Positions 51,429 to 60,819 of a stretch of 64,000 bases of DNA are shown here, piece after piece. This DNA is from an uncultured Desulfobacter sp. (lineage in GTDB: Bacteria; Desulfobacterota; Desulfobacteria; Desulfobacterales; Desulfobacteraceae). The DNA lies in contig NZ_OY781882.1 of assembly GCF_963677125.1 (NCBI RefSeq), positions 876,501 to 940,500 on the forward strand, written 5' to 3'. The first letter of the stretch is position 1. Every line of letters begins with the position of its first letter. The notes under the pieces were generated by a model. The model worked only from the letters and a program-made list of their open reading frames with translations, had not been told where the DNA came from and ran no database searches. The translations under genes were made by a program, and so were the position numbers.

Positions 51429-54346
51429 CCAGCAGGTTGAACCATTTGCCGACACTGAAAATCGATGCGACAAAAAAAATACCATTTAAATATAAAAATA
51501 AAACCTATTACGGTGTTGACGGCGACACCGTTGCCTCGGCCCTGTTTGCAAACGGGGTGAGAGTTTTTGGCCGAAGCCTGAAATATCACCGTCCGCGCGG
51601 GCTCTACAGTCTGGATGGCGAATGCAGCAACACCATGATGACGGTTGACGGCATCCCCAACGTGCGTTGTGAAAATACCCTGCTTAAAGAAGGCATGGTC
51701 GTCACAGAGCAGAATGTAAAAGGTTCCGCAGAAAATGACATGATGTCTTTCCTGGATAAAATGGATTTTATGATGCCGGCCGGTTTTTATTACAACGTCA
51801 TGCATAAACCGGCCAAAATGTGGCCCCATGCCATTAAACAGATCCGGAAAGCGGCCGGCCTGGGTAAACTCAACCCCGATTTTGAAATGAAAGGAGTTTT
51901 TGACGAGATTTTTTTGAACACCGACGTGTGTGTGATTGGCGGCGGTCCTGCCGGCATGACGGCGGCCCTGACGGCTGCGGAAAAGGGCCTGCGGGTGATT
52001 CTGCTTGAAGCAAGGCCCTGGCTGGGTGGTTTTTTCGAATACCGTTCCTCTGAATACAAAGACGGACAGACCCTGCATGAAAAAGCCAACGAACTGGCTA
52101 AAGAGGTCAGCGCCCATGAAAATATCCGCCTGTTTACCCATACCTCCTGTGTGGGAACCTACAATAATAACCTGATTACGGCCTTCCAGGTAGGAAAACC
52201 TGCAGACGTTTTTTCGGAACGTTACATTGAAATACGTGCCAAAAGCATAGTCGTGGCCACGGGATGTATCGAACGCCCCCTTCTTTTTGACAACAATGAA
52301 AGACCGGGCGTCATGCAGATCGGATGCGCTCTTCGTATGGCCAAGACTTACGGGCAGCTTCCTGGAAAAGATGCCGTATTCAGCATCGGCCATGATCTTG
52401 GGCTTGAAGCGGCCATTGAACTCCACGACCTGGGGGTGCTTATCTCATGCGTGGCTGATGCCCGTGAAGACGGCCAGGACCCCGTTCTTTTGCAAAAGCT
52501 CAGGGACAAAAAGATTACCGTTCTCAAAGGCTGGGTGGCTGTAAAAGCCCATGGCCGGAAAGTCGTCAAAAAAGTCACCCTGTCCAGCCTGAAGGGCCAG
52601 GTGACCCGGGACTATGCCTGTGACCTTGTGGTTGCGTCCGCCGGTGTGACGCCTGTAACCGGCCATATCACCATCGCGTTGGGAACGACTAAATATGATG
52701 ATTATACCGGTTGTTTTCTTCCAGATACACTGCCTAAGAAGATGGCAGCGGCCGGCCGTGTGCTGGGACTGAACGATGCCTTTTCCGTTGAGGCCTCAGG
52801 AACCCTGGCCGGCCTCAAGGCAGCGGCAGACTGTGGTGCGGCATCCGATGATGAAATTTCAGACGCTGAAGAACACGTGGCCGGCCTGCCTGGACCGCCA
52901 CGTGGCTGCAAACTGATCACGGCACCGGTCAAGGGCAGAAAGAGTTTCATCTGTTTTGATGAAGATTCCACCGTTAAAAATATCAAACAGGCCATTGCCA
53001 AAGGATTTGATGTCCCTGAATTGATCAAACGATTTACAGCAACAGGTCTGGGACCGGGCCAGGGAGGTATTCCCGGACACAACCTTCCCCTTTATGTGGC
53101 CAATTACCAGGCCCTGCCCGATGTATCCATCCGGCCCACCAACGTGCGTCCCCCACTGGTTCCCACCTTTATCTCGACCTATGCCGGAACCAACCACACC
53201 ATGTTGAAGACCACCCCCATGGACGCCATGCAGCGTGCCGACGGCGGAATTTTCCGAAACATCGGTGTGTGGCAGCGGGCTCGTTATTTTTCCCAGGATT
53301 TCTCCTGCAAGGCTGAAATCGAAAATGTCCGGAATAACGTGGGAATGCTTGACGGCTCGACACTGGGGAAATTTTGTCTGCACGGCCCCGATGCTTTGAA
53401 AGTGCTCCAGCGCATCTATGTATCCGATATGTCAAAGATCAAGGAAGGACGGACCAAGTACACGGCCATGTGCAATGACGACGGATGCGTGATTGACGAC
53501 GGCGTGGTCGTGAAAACCGGTGAAAACGATTATTACTTCACCTCATCCACCGGCCGTGCCGGCCAGACCATCGAATGGATTCGTTACCACACCCGGTACG
53601 ACAACTGGAATTTTGCCGTGGTCAATCTGACCGATTCCATGGGCGTTATCAACCTGTCCGGTCCCAATGCCCGGAAAGTGCTTGAAAAGGTCGTGGACAT
53701 CGATGTCTCCGGTGGGGCGTTCGGCTTTTCCGAATACAAGGAATTCAAAATTGCCGATACCATTGCCGTCCGTGCCATGCGACTGGGATTTGTGGGCGAG
53801 CTTTCCTATGAGCTGCATGTGCCGGCATCCTACATGCAAACCGTGTGGATGATGGTCAAGGAAGCGGGAAAACCTTTTAATATCAAGAATTTCGGTGTGG
53901 AAGCCCAGAATGTTTTGCGTATGGAAAAATGCCATATCATACTGGGCCAGGAATCAGAACAGCGAACCAATCTTTTGGATCTTGGCTTGGGCTTTCTTTT
54001 TAGCCGTAAAAAACCCGAAGCTAAAACTGTGGGCGCCGTGGCCCTTCACCAGGCTGAAAATGATCCGACACGTCTGAAATTGGTCGGATTTAAAATGGAA
54101 AACAAGGGGCGGGCTCCGAGAGACGGTTCCCTCATCGTGGACAGCCGGATCCGGGGGTATGTGTGTACGGCCCGGGACAGTTTTTCTCTCAAGGAAGCCG
54201 TGGGTATGGCCCTGGTAGAATCGGAACTGGCTAAAGTCGGGACACGTCTCGAAATCTACGAGGACGAGTGCGGTGATGAGCGGATCTACGGCACTGTGGT
54301 CAAGATGCCATTCTATGACCCTGAAGGTAAACGGATGAAAATGTAA
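51425..54346 (+). CDS. soxA: Sarcosine oxidase alpha subunit-like
   Basis: The 973-residue large subunit. An N-terminal 2Fe-2S-fold-like region (VDGDTVASALFANGVRVFGRSLKYHRPRGL near 27-57) is followed by an NAD/FAD domain (VCVIGGGPAGMTAALTAAEKG near 164-184) and, from about 590, aminomethyltransferase (GcvT) domains that bind folate (GVINLSGPNARKVLE, GFVGELSYELHVPASY). The order equals that of corynebacterial and rhizobial SoxA. In an anaerobe the electrons cannot go to O2, so a dehydrogenase role is more likely. Confidence 0.95.
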   Translation: MTSRLNHLPTLKIDATKKIPFKYKNKTYYGVDGDTVASALFANGVRVFGRSLKYHRPRGLYSLDGECSNTMMTVDGIPNVRCENTLLKEGMVVTEQNVKGSAENDMMSFLDKMDFMMPAGFYYNVMHKPAKMWPHAIKQIRKAAGLGKLNPDFEMKGVFDEIFLNTDVCVIGGGPAGMTAALTAAEKGLRVILLEARPWLGGFFEYRSSEYKDGQTLHEKANELAKEVSAHENIRLFTHTSCVGTYNNNLITAFQVGKPADVFSERYIEIRAKSIVVATGCIERPLLFDNNERPGVMQIGCALRMAKTYGQLPGKDAVFSIGHDLGLEAAIELHDLGVLISCVADAREDGQDPVLLQKLRDKKITVLKGWVAVKAHGRKVVKKVTLSSLKGQVTRDYACDLVVASAGVTPVTGHITIALGTTKYDDYTGCFLPDTLPKKMAAAGRVLGLNDAFSVEASGTLAGLKAAADCGAASDDEISDAEEHVAGLPGPPRGCKLITAPVKGRKSFICFDEDSTVKNIKQAIAKGFDVPELIKRFTATGLGPGQGGIPGHNLPLYVANYQALPDVSIRPTNVRPPLVPTFISTYAGTNHTMLKTTPMDAMQRADGGIFRNIGVWQRARYFSQDFSCKAEIENVRNNVGMLDGSTLGKFCLHGPDALKVLQRIYVSDMSKIKEGRTKYTAMCNDDGCVIDDGVVVKTGENDYYFTSSTGRAGQTIEWIRYHTRYDNWNFAVVNLTDSMGVINLSGPNARKVLEKVVDIDVSGGAFGFSEYKEFKIADTIAVRAMRLGFVGELSYELHVPASYMQTVWMMVKEAGKPFNIKNFGVEAQNVLRMEKCHIILGQESEQRTNLLDLGLGFLFSRKKPEAKTVGAVALHQAENDPTRLKLVGFKMENKGRAPRDGSLIVDSRIRGYVCTARDSFSLKEAVGMALVESELAKVGTRLEIYEDECGDERIYGTVVKMPFYDPEGKRMKM

Positions 54347-54357
54347 GGAAAAATATC

Positions 54358-54990
54358 ATGGTAGAAATAAAACGCGTTTCCCCGGTAACGTTAAAAAGCA
54401 CCGCCCTTAAAACCGAAAAAAGGGATAACTGGGACATTGTCCTGGAATACGCAGGGGAGGGCGACGGTCCGTATCTTGTGGATCTAAGCCACTGCCCCCG
54501 GTTTGATCTCCAGGACGCCGCCATCGGCTCATATATGCCTTTTGAAATCAGCATCCCTGAAACACCTGGAAAGAGTATCCTAAAGGACGGTACGCTGATC
54601 AATCGCATGAACAGCACTCAGGCTTCCATCTTCTGTCTAGGCAGTGAACGACCGGACGCCCCCAAAGAGGCCGGATATACGGATGTCACCGAATGCACAG
54701 TGTGCGTGGCGATTATCGGTGAAGCGACATTTTCAATATGTGAAAAACTGACGGCTCTGGACTTCATGAGCCCGGAATATGAAGCCCCGTTTCTCCTCCA
54801 GGGGCCGTTTTCACACGTGCCCTGTCAAATTACCACCCTGGGAAAGTCCGGGCCGGATACCGGAATTATCTTGACCTGCTCCCGAGGCTATGGCAGGGAT
54901 ATGATTCATGCCATTTTAGGCGCTGGAAAAGAGTTTGGTTTGAAACCCGCTGGCGAAGCGCGTATCAGTGGGTGGATCAAAAATATGTAG
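54358..54990 (+). CDS. soxG: Sarcosine oxidase gamma subunit-like
   Basis: A 210-residue GcvT-like gamma subunit (EIKRVSPVTLKSTALKTEKRDNWD, then EYEAPFLLQGPFSHVPCQITTLGKSG and the C-terminal GLKPAGEARISGWIKN). Similarity is weaker than for the other subunits, but position and length fit. It starts 11 bases after the alpha-subunit stop and ends the operon before a strong terminator. Confidence 0.78.
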   Translation: MVEIKRVSPVTLKSTALKTEKRDNWDIVLEYAGEGDGPYLVDLSHCPRFDLQDAAIGSYMPFEISIPETPGKSILKDGTLINRMNSTQASIFCLGSERPDAPKEAGYTDVTECTVCVAIIGEATFSICEKLTALDFMSPEYEAPFLLQGPFSHVPCQITTLGKSGPDTGIILTCSRGYGRDMIHAILGAGKEFGLKPAGEARISGWIKNM

Positions 54991-54996
54991 AACCTC

Positions 54997-55023
54997 CCCG
55001 GCCCCTTTTAAAAAGGGGCCGGG
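54997..55023 (+). terminator. Terminator after soxG
   Basis: CCCGGCCCCTTTT and AAAAGGGGCCGGG around one base, followed by ATTTTT. Confidence 0.92.
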
Positions 55024-55067
55024 ATTTTTATACGATTTTTACAGATGAAATATGGAGGATTTAAGGT

Positions 55068-55538
55068 TTGGCCCATCAGAAAGTTATGCACATGCTTGAA
55101 ACATGCGGTTTCCCGTATACTGTTCACACTCATCCCAAGGTCTGCACCATTGATGATGCCGAGCGACTGGTCCCCCAGCTTACCCACAACCTGATTAAAA
55201 CCGTGGTCTTTCGAATCAAAGATTCCCATTGGATTCTCGCCGCTGTTAACGGCCATGCACGGATCGATTATAAACTTTTGGCCCGGGCCTTCGGTGTCAA
55301 CCGCAAATTAGTTCGGGCCGTATCACCGGACACTGTGGAAGATCGACTGGGGTTTGAAATCGGCGGAACCGGCCCTTTCCCAATTATGGACACCATCAAG
55401 ATCATCATGGATGAGTCCCTGTCAGGGGTTGGCTCTATTTTTTGCGGTTCCGGCAAAAACACGGTCACCATTGCAATGGACATCACTGATTTGACCTGTC
55501 TGATCTCTCCGATCATTACAAAAATCACCAAAGATTGA
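55068..55538 (+). CDS. YbaK/EbsC-type aminoacyl-tRNA deacylase
   Basis: A 156-residue trans-editing protein of the YbaK/ProX family that hydrolyses mischarged tRNA, usually Cys or Ala on tRNA-Pro. YTVHTHPKVCTIDDAERL near 19-36 and LIKTVVFRIKDSHWILAAVNGHARIDYKLLA near 43-73 are the core, with the conserved catalytic Lys in LIKTVVF. GGTGPFPI is near 107. TTG is the start I prefer, behind GGAGG; an ATG six codons later is possible. It follows the sox operon beyond a terminator. Confidence 0.85.
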   Translation: MAHQKVMHMLETCGFPYTVHTHPKVCTIDDAERLVPQLTHNLIKTVVFRIKDSHWILAAVNGHARIDYKLLARAFGVNRKLVRAVSPDTVEDRLGFEIGGTGPFPIMDTIKIIMDESLSGVGSIFCGSGKNTVTIAMDITDLTCLISPIITKITKD

Positions 55539-55604
55539 TCGCCTAAGCCAAGAAGCCCATTTTATTTAAAACAAAATCACCGCGCCTTCCTTTTGCAATT
55601 CATT

Positions 55605-57080
55605 ATTTAGTCGATACTGAAAAAGCATTTTAGTAACTGATTTTACTGGAAAAAATTGCTAAAATTTGCTATGGTATTTGCAAGAAATTGATTCTAACCT
55701 TAATGTTTTCTTGCAAATTTTATCATGAAACCGACAAAACCACCTATAGAGGATAACCAAGGAGATCTTTTCCTGCCCCAACTCGAAAATATCATCTCCC
55801 TTGGCCACAGCCTGGTAAAATTATCCCGAGCAGTAGATTGGGACGCATTAGATAAAAAATTCGGTGTAACTTTTTGTGAAGATAACGGAAGGCCTGGGAT
55901 TTCCACCAGACTGATGACGGCTTTGCATTACTTGAAGTTCACCTACAATCTAAGCGATGAAGCGGTAGTGAAAGGCTGGGTAGAAAATCCGTATTGGCAG
56001 TACTTCAGTGGAATGAAATACTTTGAGCATGAGCTGCCTTGTGACCCATCCAGCATGACGCGCTGGCGGAAGAGGATAGGCGAAGTCGGCGCAGAGGAGC
56101 TTTTGAAAAAGACTATTGAGGCTGGGTTGGTGCTAAAGGCTGTCAAAAAATCCCAGCTTCACAACATCAATGTGGATACGACGGTTCAAGAGAAAGATGT
56201 TCGGTTCCCGACGGATGCACGGCTTTATGATCGGGCCAGAGACCGGTTGGTAAAAGCAGCTAAAGATCGAGAAATCAATCTACGTCAGAATTACAATCGG
56301 TTATCCAAGCAAACGTTACTCAAGCAAAGCCGTTATGCGCATGCGAAACAAATGAAAAGAGCAAAGAAAGCAACCAAAAAACTCAAGACCTACTTGGGGC
56401 GTGTGATAAGGGACATTCAAAGGAAGTATCCTACCCCGGATAAAGAGATGGATGAACTCTTAAATGTGGCGACCCGTATTTGGAGCCAAAAAAGGAAGGA
56501 CAAGAACAAAGTTTATAGCGTCCATGAGCCTCATGTTGAATGTATCAGTAAAGGTAAGGCACATAAACGCTACGAGTTTGGTTGCAAAGTCAGTGTTGCA
56601 ACAACAAGTCGTGGTTGTTGGTTTGTTGGGGCAATGGCCGTTCATGGCAATCCATATGACGGGCATACGCTATCCGAAACCCTGGCCCAGGTAGAACGAA
56701 TTACACAGAAGCCCCAAAGATCTTTTGTCGATAGAGGGTACCGAGGTCATGGCTATACCGGAGACATTGAGGTTCATGTTGATAAAGTCCGAAGAGGTCG
56801 CACTTCAAAAAGTTTATGGCGTTGGATGAAAAGACGAGCAGCAATTGAGCCGAGTATCGGACATTTAAAACAGGAGCATCGGATGGATCGCAACCGGTTA
56901 AAAGGTAAAGACGGGGATAAGATCAATGCGATCCTGAGCGCCGCAGGTATGAATATCAGCAAGCTGCTACGGTGGCTGGTTGATTATTTTTTACTTTTGT
57001 TGGGATTAAGGCCGACCGCCCATGCGTAGTGGGTGGTGCCGACCAGTTTTGGTATATAGGTTTTTCAGAATCGACTATTT
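55605..57080. mobile_element. IS5-family insertion sequence, apparently complete
   Basis: Left end AGTCGATACTGAAAAAGC (from 55609) and right end, read inward on the other strand, AGTCGATTCTGAAAAACC (to 57076) are matching terminal repeats with two mismatches. The 1468-bp element is flanked by ATTT at 55605-55608 and 57077-57080, a 4-bp target duplication. It sits between the deacylase and flavoprotein genes without breaking either. An intact transposase and preserved duplication suggest recent insertion. Confidence 0.9.
55725..57029 (+). CDS. IS5-family transposase
   Basis: A 434-residue DDE transposase. The N-terminal DUF772-like part (FCEDNGRPGISTRLMTALHYLKFTYNLSDE) is at about 50-80. Catalytic residues lie in NINVDTTVQEK (first Asp, near 150), SFVDRGYRGHGY (second Asp, near 333) and EPSIGHLKQEHRMDRNRLKG (Glu, near 385). 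Between the first two is a basic coiled-coil insertion. No disruption is seen, so it may be active. Confidence 0.95.
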   Translation: MKPTKPPIEDNQGDLFLPQLENIISLGHSLVKLSRAVDWDALDKKFGVTFCEDNGRPGISTRLMTALHYLKFTYNLSDEAVVKGWVENPYWQYFSGMKYFEHELPCDPSSMTRWRKRIGEVGAEELLKKTIEAGLVLKAVKKSQLHNINVDTTVQEKDVRFPTDARLYDRARDRLVKAAKDREINLRQNYNRLSKQTLLKQSRYAHAKQMKRAKKATKKLKTYLGRVIRDIQRKYPTPDKEMDELLNVATRIWSQKRKDKNKVYSVHEPHVECISKGKAHKRYEFGCKVSVATTSRGCWFVGAMAVHGNPYDGHTLSETLAQVERITQKPQRSFVDRGYRGHGYTGDIEVHVDKVRRGRTSKSLWRWMKRRAAIEPSIGHLKQEHRMDRNRLKGKDGDKINAILSAAGMNISKLLRWLVDYFLLLLGLRPTAHA

Positions 57081-57287
57081 AGTTATGCCCCTACTATTTT
57101 TTTATTTGGAGTGTTTTTATGTTTGACATTTTGGGGTCTGATTGTCAGATTTTATGCCGATACCTAATATAAATTTATAAGAAAGTCTGGGTAAGCTACC
57201 CAGATCTTTTAAATTTTGTTGTGGGCTGTGCCTGGCAGCTGATATGTCAGGTCGGCCCATGGCCGTTATATAGCAGGAAAACCTATT

Positions 57288-57920
57288 ATGAACACAAACC
57301 AATCATTGGTTCAAAATATACCAAACCCGGACAAAACAGTCATTGGTTTTAGTGGCAGTCCCAGGATCAAAGGCAACTCTGATATAATCCTGAACCATAT
57401 TATATCTGCTGTGGCTCAGGAAAATATTACTACTGATGTTTTAAATTTAACGAAATTAAAGTTTCAAGGTTGTATTGGTTGCGAGAAATGCCGAAAAGAC
57501 AAAATTTGTACAGGGTTAAATGATGACCTGTCACCAGTGTACAATAAGATTATTTCTTCCAAAGGCATTGTTCTTGTCTCCCCGACGCATAATTATAACG
57601 TTACATCCTGGATGAAGGCATTTATAGACCGCCTATACTGTTTTTATAATTTTGGAAATGATCGTCCAAGAAGCTGGTCAAGCCAATTGGCAGGCCAGGA
57701 GCGAAAGGCTGTAATTGCCGCTATATGTGAACAGGAATCAATTGGAGACATGGGGTTTACTTTAAAAGCCATGAAAAAGCCCCTTACAGCCCTCGGATTC
57801 GACGTAATAGGCGAACTCTCGGTTTTTAGAATTTTCGATAAGGCAAAAGTCAAAGATGATCAAGCGGCCATGGAAAAGGCATTTCAATTGGGCAAAGATT
57901 TGGCCTATGCAATAAAATGA
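57288..57920 (+). CDS. Flavodoxin-fold iron-sulfur flavoprotein
   Basis: A 210-residue NADPH-dependent FMN reductase-type protein. VIGFSGSPRIKGNSDIILNHI near 18-38 binds FMN and GCIGCEKCRKDKICTGLNDDL near 60-80 is a CxxCxxC cluster like those of iron-sulfur flavoproteins. VSPTHNYNVTSWMKAFIDRLY follows. It begins about 210 bases after the IS element and appears monocistronic. It is a more distant relative of the two flavodoxin-type proteins at 29.4 and 31.3 kb. Confidence 0.88.
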   Translation: MNTNQSLVQNIPNPDKTVIGFSGSPRIKGNSDIILNHIISAVAQENITTDVLNLTKLKFQGCIGCEKCRKDKICTGLNDDLSPVYNKIISSKGIVLVSPTHNYNVTSWMKAFIDRLYCFYNFGNDRPRSWSSQLAGQERKAVIAAICEQESIGDMGFTLKAMKKPLTALGFDVIGELSVFRIFDKAKVKDDQAAMEKAFQLGKDLAYAIK

Positions 57921-58033
57921 ACAAATTACATACTTGATGCCGGCTCGAAAATTGGACATCAAGTTCATTTTCGTTCAGGATAGTCGCTTCCAATTTTATT
58001 AATTGAATATGTAATTGAATCGGGAACAACAAT

Positions 58034-58357
58034 TTGAACTATAACTATGATTATATCGTGAACCGAGAGAATGTTATCATCAATGTCTCTCATAATTTCC
58101 TTTTCTTTGCCCAAAAGAATGATGCAAAAGAATTAATCGAAAACAGCGTCATTGGAAAATCGCTATTCGAATTTATCTCATGTAAAGATACAAGAAACCT
58201 CTATCGTGTGTTAATTGAAAATGCCATACGTGAATTAAAACTCTTTGAGTGTGAGTATCTTCCAGGTCTTACTCATGGAATTTGTCATCATTGTAAAAAA
58301 ATGATGATGGACGAAGTATTAAAACTAAAGAGATTTGATTCGTCACAAGACCAATAG
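58034..58357 (+). CDS. Short PAS-like protein with THGIC-HHC tail, probable internal deletion
   Basis: A 107-residue frame starting at TTG. VNRENVIINVSHNFLFFAQKN and SVIGKSLFEFISCKDTRNLYRVLIENAIR look like the first half of a PAS-type sensor. The text then jumps from LKLFECE to YLPGLTHGICHHCKKMMM, the last segment of longer relatives that carry a cysteine pair at the C-terminus. I infer that about 60 central codons are deleted in frame. It may be a remnant or a minimal sensor; start and function are uncertain. Confidence 0.5.
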   Translation: MNYNYDYIVNRENVIINVSHNFLFFAQKNDAKELIENSVIGKSLFEFISCKDTRNLYRVLIENAIRELKLFECEYLPGLTHGICHHCKKMMMDEVLKLKRFDSSQDQ

Positions 58358-58570
58358 AAAATAATTCATGCAGAGATAATTCTTAAAAGCTTGAGTTTTT
58401 AAACAGGCCCTCCCCGTGAAAAGGCGCTGATGACGGCTATGTGAATTTTGATGGCATTCTTGCCTTTTCAGGTTGGGTTGTATAATGTGATTGGTATGGT
58501 AAATGCGTATTTTTTCTTACAGAACTCAGCTTAATGTTAAAGACCACAAGCGACAAAGAGCAATAAAGAT

Positions 58571-60079
58571 ATGGATTATGAAACACGTAAAAATGTTGAT
58601 CCCAGGCAAATAAAAAAAATTCTTTTTGCCTCTTTGTTGGCAATTATTGTTTTATATATATTGTCTTCTTTTCCTGGTTTATATAGGTCTCTTGAAAGCT
58701 TGCAGAGTGCAAAGCGAGTCTCATTTCTTAACAACATTAGTGATTATCTTTTTACAGCAGTTGGTAATTATGGCTTTGAGAGGGGGCGGGTAAATGTTGT
58801 GCTCAATGATGCGGGCCCCGTTGAAAATATGGAGGCAAACAGAAAGTTTATTATAAACAGACGTAATGATGGGGATCGTGCATTATCCAATGCATTCAAA
58901 AATCTTTCAAAAGTAGATTTACCAGGTGTAGAAGAACAGATTCGTCACGTACAAATAATACAAGGCCAAATTAACGAACTTAGGCAAAAAACGAATAAAG
59001 ATCTGGTAGTGTCTCAAACCGACAGAGAAAAAGGGCTTGCGGCAATTTGGTTTACGGCAATGACCAAGTACATTGAGAGTATTGAAGCACTTTTAGTGAC
59101 CATTTCGATTGATATCAGTAATGCGGACGGCGTTATAAGTAGATATTCTTCATTAAAGCATGAAGTCTTAGCATTAAGAAATACATCTGGTCCAGAGATC
59201 TCGATTCTTTGTGCAACCATTCTTTCACAAAAACCAATGAAAGAGGAATTAATAAAAAAGATTGAAAGTCTGCACGTTAATACACTGCAACATTTTCAGA
59301 GCATAGCAGCCTTATGCCAAGGCTTTTCAGTCTCTGATATTCCAAGGGCGCTCAATGATTTAAAGCAGAGTTATTTTTCCGCATACCTTCCATATAGAAA
59401 CGAAATATTTCCCCTTGCTCAAATAGGCGGTCCGTATCCTTACTCCCAAGAATATTTTCTTAATCATGGTGTGAAAGCGCTTAAAGAAATAGCCCATTTT
59501 ATGGATGTCATCGTTTCAGAAACAAGATTTTATGCTGCTTTAAATCTGAAAGAAAGTTGGAGACAAATAATATTTCAAAGTGTTAGTAGTGCTGGTTCTT
59601 TGTTAGCCGTATTTTTAATATTGTTTTATATCAACTCGAAGGTTATTGCGCCAATAGGGCGTTTAACCTCTATACTTCGGAAACTTGCAAAAAAACAGTT
59701 GGATATAGACGTGCCCTTGCAAAATGAAAAAAACGAAATAGGGGAAATGGCGAAGGCTTTGGAAATATTTCGACAGACATCTATTGATCTTGATGAGGAC
59801 AATCGCCTATTGCAAATTGCTGAAGCGGAAAAAGAAAAGCTTATCAGCCGGCTCAAGAAAGCGCTCAAAGAAGTTAAAACTCTAAGTGGACTCCTTCCCA
59901 TATGCTCTTCTTGTAAGAAAATTCGTGATGACACTGGATATTGGAATCACTTGGAAACGTTTATCGAAAAACACTCCGATGCTTTTTTCAGCCACAGCAT
60001 GTGCCAAGAGTGTTCAGATAAATTTTATGGTAAAGAAGACTGGTATAAAAAAATGAAAAAAAAGAAAGGAATAGAGTAA
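58571..60079 (+). CDS. Membrane HAMP receptor with C-terminal cysteine module
   Basis: A 502-residue sensor. Helix 1 (ILFASLLAIIVLYILSSFPGLY) is near 17-38 and helix 2 (SAGSLLAVFLILFYINSKVIAP) near 339-360; the about 300-residue helical periplasmic domain lies between. A HAMP domain (about 360-415) leads to a short coil and the module LSGLLPICSSCKKIRDDTGYW...SHSMCQECSDKFYG at about 438-485. As in the PAS protein at 41.9 kb, no kinase, cyclase or methyl-accepting domain follows, so the cysteine module is the only candidate output. Confidence 0.88.
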   Translation: MDYETRKNVDPRQIKKILFASLLAIIVLYILSSFPGLYRSLESLQSAKRVSFLNNISDYLFTAVGNYGFERGRVNVVLNDAGPVENMEANRKFIINRRNDGDRALSNAFKNLSKVDLPGVEEQIRHVQIIQGQINELRQKTNKDLVVSQTDREKGLAAIWFTAMTKYIESIEALLVTISIDISNADGVISRYSSLKHEVLALRNTSGPEISILCATILSQKPMKEELIKKIESLHVNTLQHFQSIAALCQGFSVSDIPRALNDLKQSYFSAYLPYRNEIFPLAQIGGPYPYSQEYFLNHGVKALKEIAHFMDVIVSETRFYAALNLKESWRQIIFQSVSSAGSLLAVFLILFYINSKVIAPIGRLTSILRKLAKKQLDIDVPLQNEKNEIGEMAKALEIFRQTSIDLDEDNRLLQIAEAEKEKLISRLKKALKEVKTLSGLLPICSSCKKIRDDTGYWNHLETFIEKHSDAFFSHSMCQECSDKFYGKEDWYKKMKKKKGIE

Positions 60080-60480
60080 GCCTTTTGTTTATGAAAAAAA
60101 TTCAATAATCTCAATCAATCGCATTAATTATCCTCTCTGTAACTCAAATAGCAAGGATCATTTTGAATTTTCCATGGGTTCGATTGTGTGGTATTCCTGC
60201 CTTGCATAAGTCCGGAAAAAGCCTTTAAAAAACACCTCCAGGACCATTTTTTTTCACTGCCGTTTTATAGGTTGTTTAATTTCACATAAATTTATATGTT
60301 TATATAAACTTTGTATGACAATATTTACAATTTTAGTTTTGTGTATATAGTATAATTTATAGCATAATTCATTATAGAAATTTTATGGTTTAAGAGAATT
60401 TAAATGTCTTTACAATGATATGCTATATTTCCCTTGATGGTAGCTAACCATATCCTACAATGAAAATAAGGAGAATGAAA
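60080..60480. other. AT-rich intergenic region
   Basis: No gene or hairpin recognised; a strongly AT-rich block at about 60280-60430 precedes the next small gene and may contain its promoter. Confidence 0.4.
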
Positions 60481-60819
60481 ATGTCTAATGATCATGCAAA
60501 AGAAAAAACAAAAATTGAAAATCGATATGGGAAAGATAATGTTTTATGGGGTGATGAAGTCTCAGATTTAGGGGTAGCTGTAGCCACATTAGGAGCGATG
60601 TTTGGAGTATCAGAGGCTTATGAATATTTTGCCGATAAGCTGGATGGTCTTAAGAAATTTGGTATTGATGCCATACCATTTCTTGCAAGTAAAGGTAATC
60701 CTAATGACTATATTTTATATGTCAGTAATATAAATATAGATTTTTGGGAGACTGTTATGGGTAAAAAAATTTATTTTAAACGCAGTTATCGTTACTTTAT
60801 GGCGGTCAGAAAGAAGTAG
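60481..60819 (+). CDS. Hypothetical protein
   Basis: A 112-residue protein of unknown family: polar N-terminus (MSNDHAKEKTKIENRYGKDN), a Gly/Ala segment (LGVAVATLGAMFGVSEAYEYF) and a mixed C-terminal part. GGAG lies eight bases before the chosen ATG; the upstream ATG is out of spacing. Low GC relative to the neighbouring sox operon suggests an accessory gene. Confidence 0.55.
   Translation: MSNDHAKEKTKIENRYGKDNVLWGDEVSDLGVAVATLGAMFGVSEAYEYFADKLDGLKKFGIDAIPFLASKGNPNDYILYVSNINIDFWETVMGKKIYFKRSYRYFMAVRKK

Noticed and set aside
51299..52426. Long minus-strand frame opposite soxA
   Set aside because: It is antisense to a clearly conserved gene, with no ribosome-binding site and a composition explained by codon bias of the other strand.
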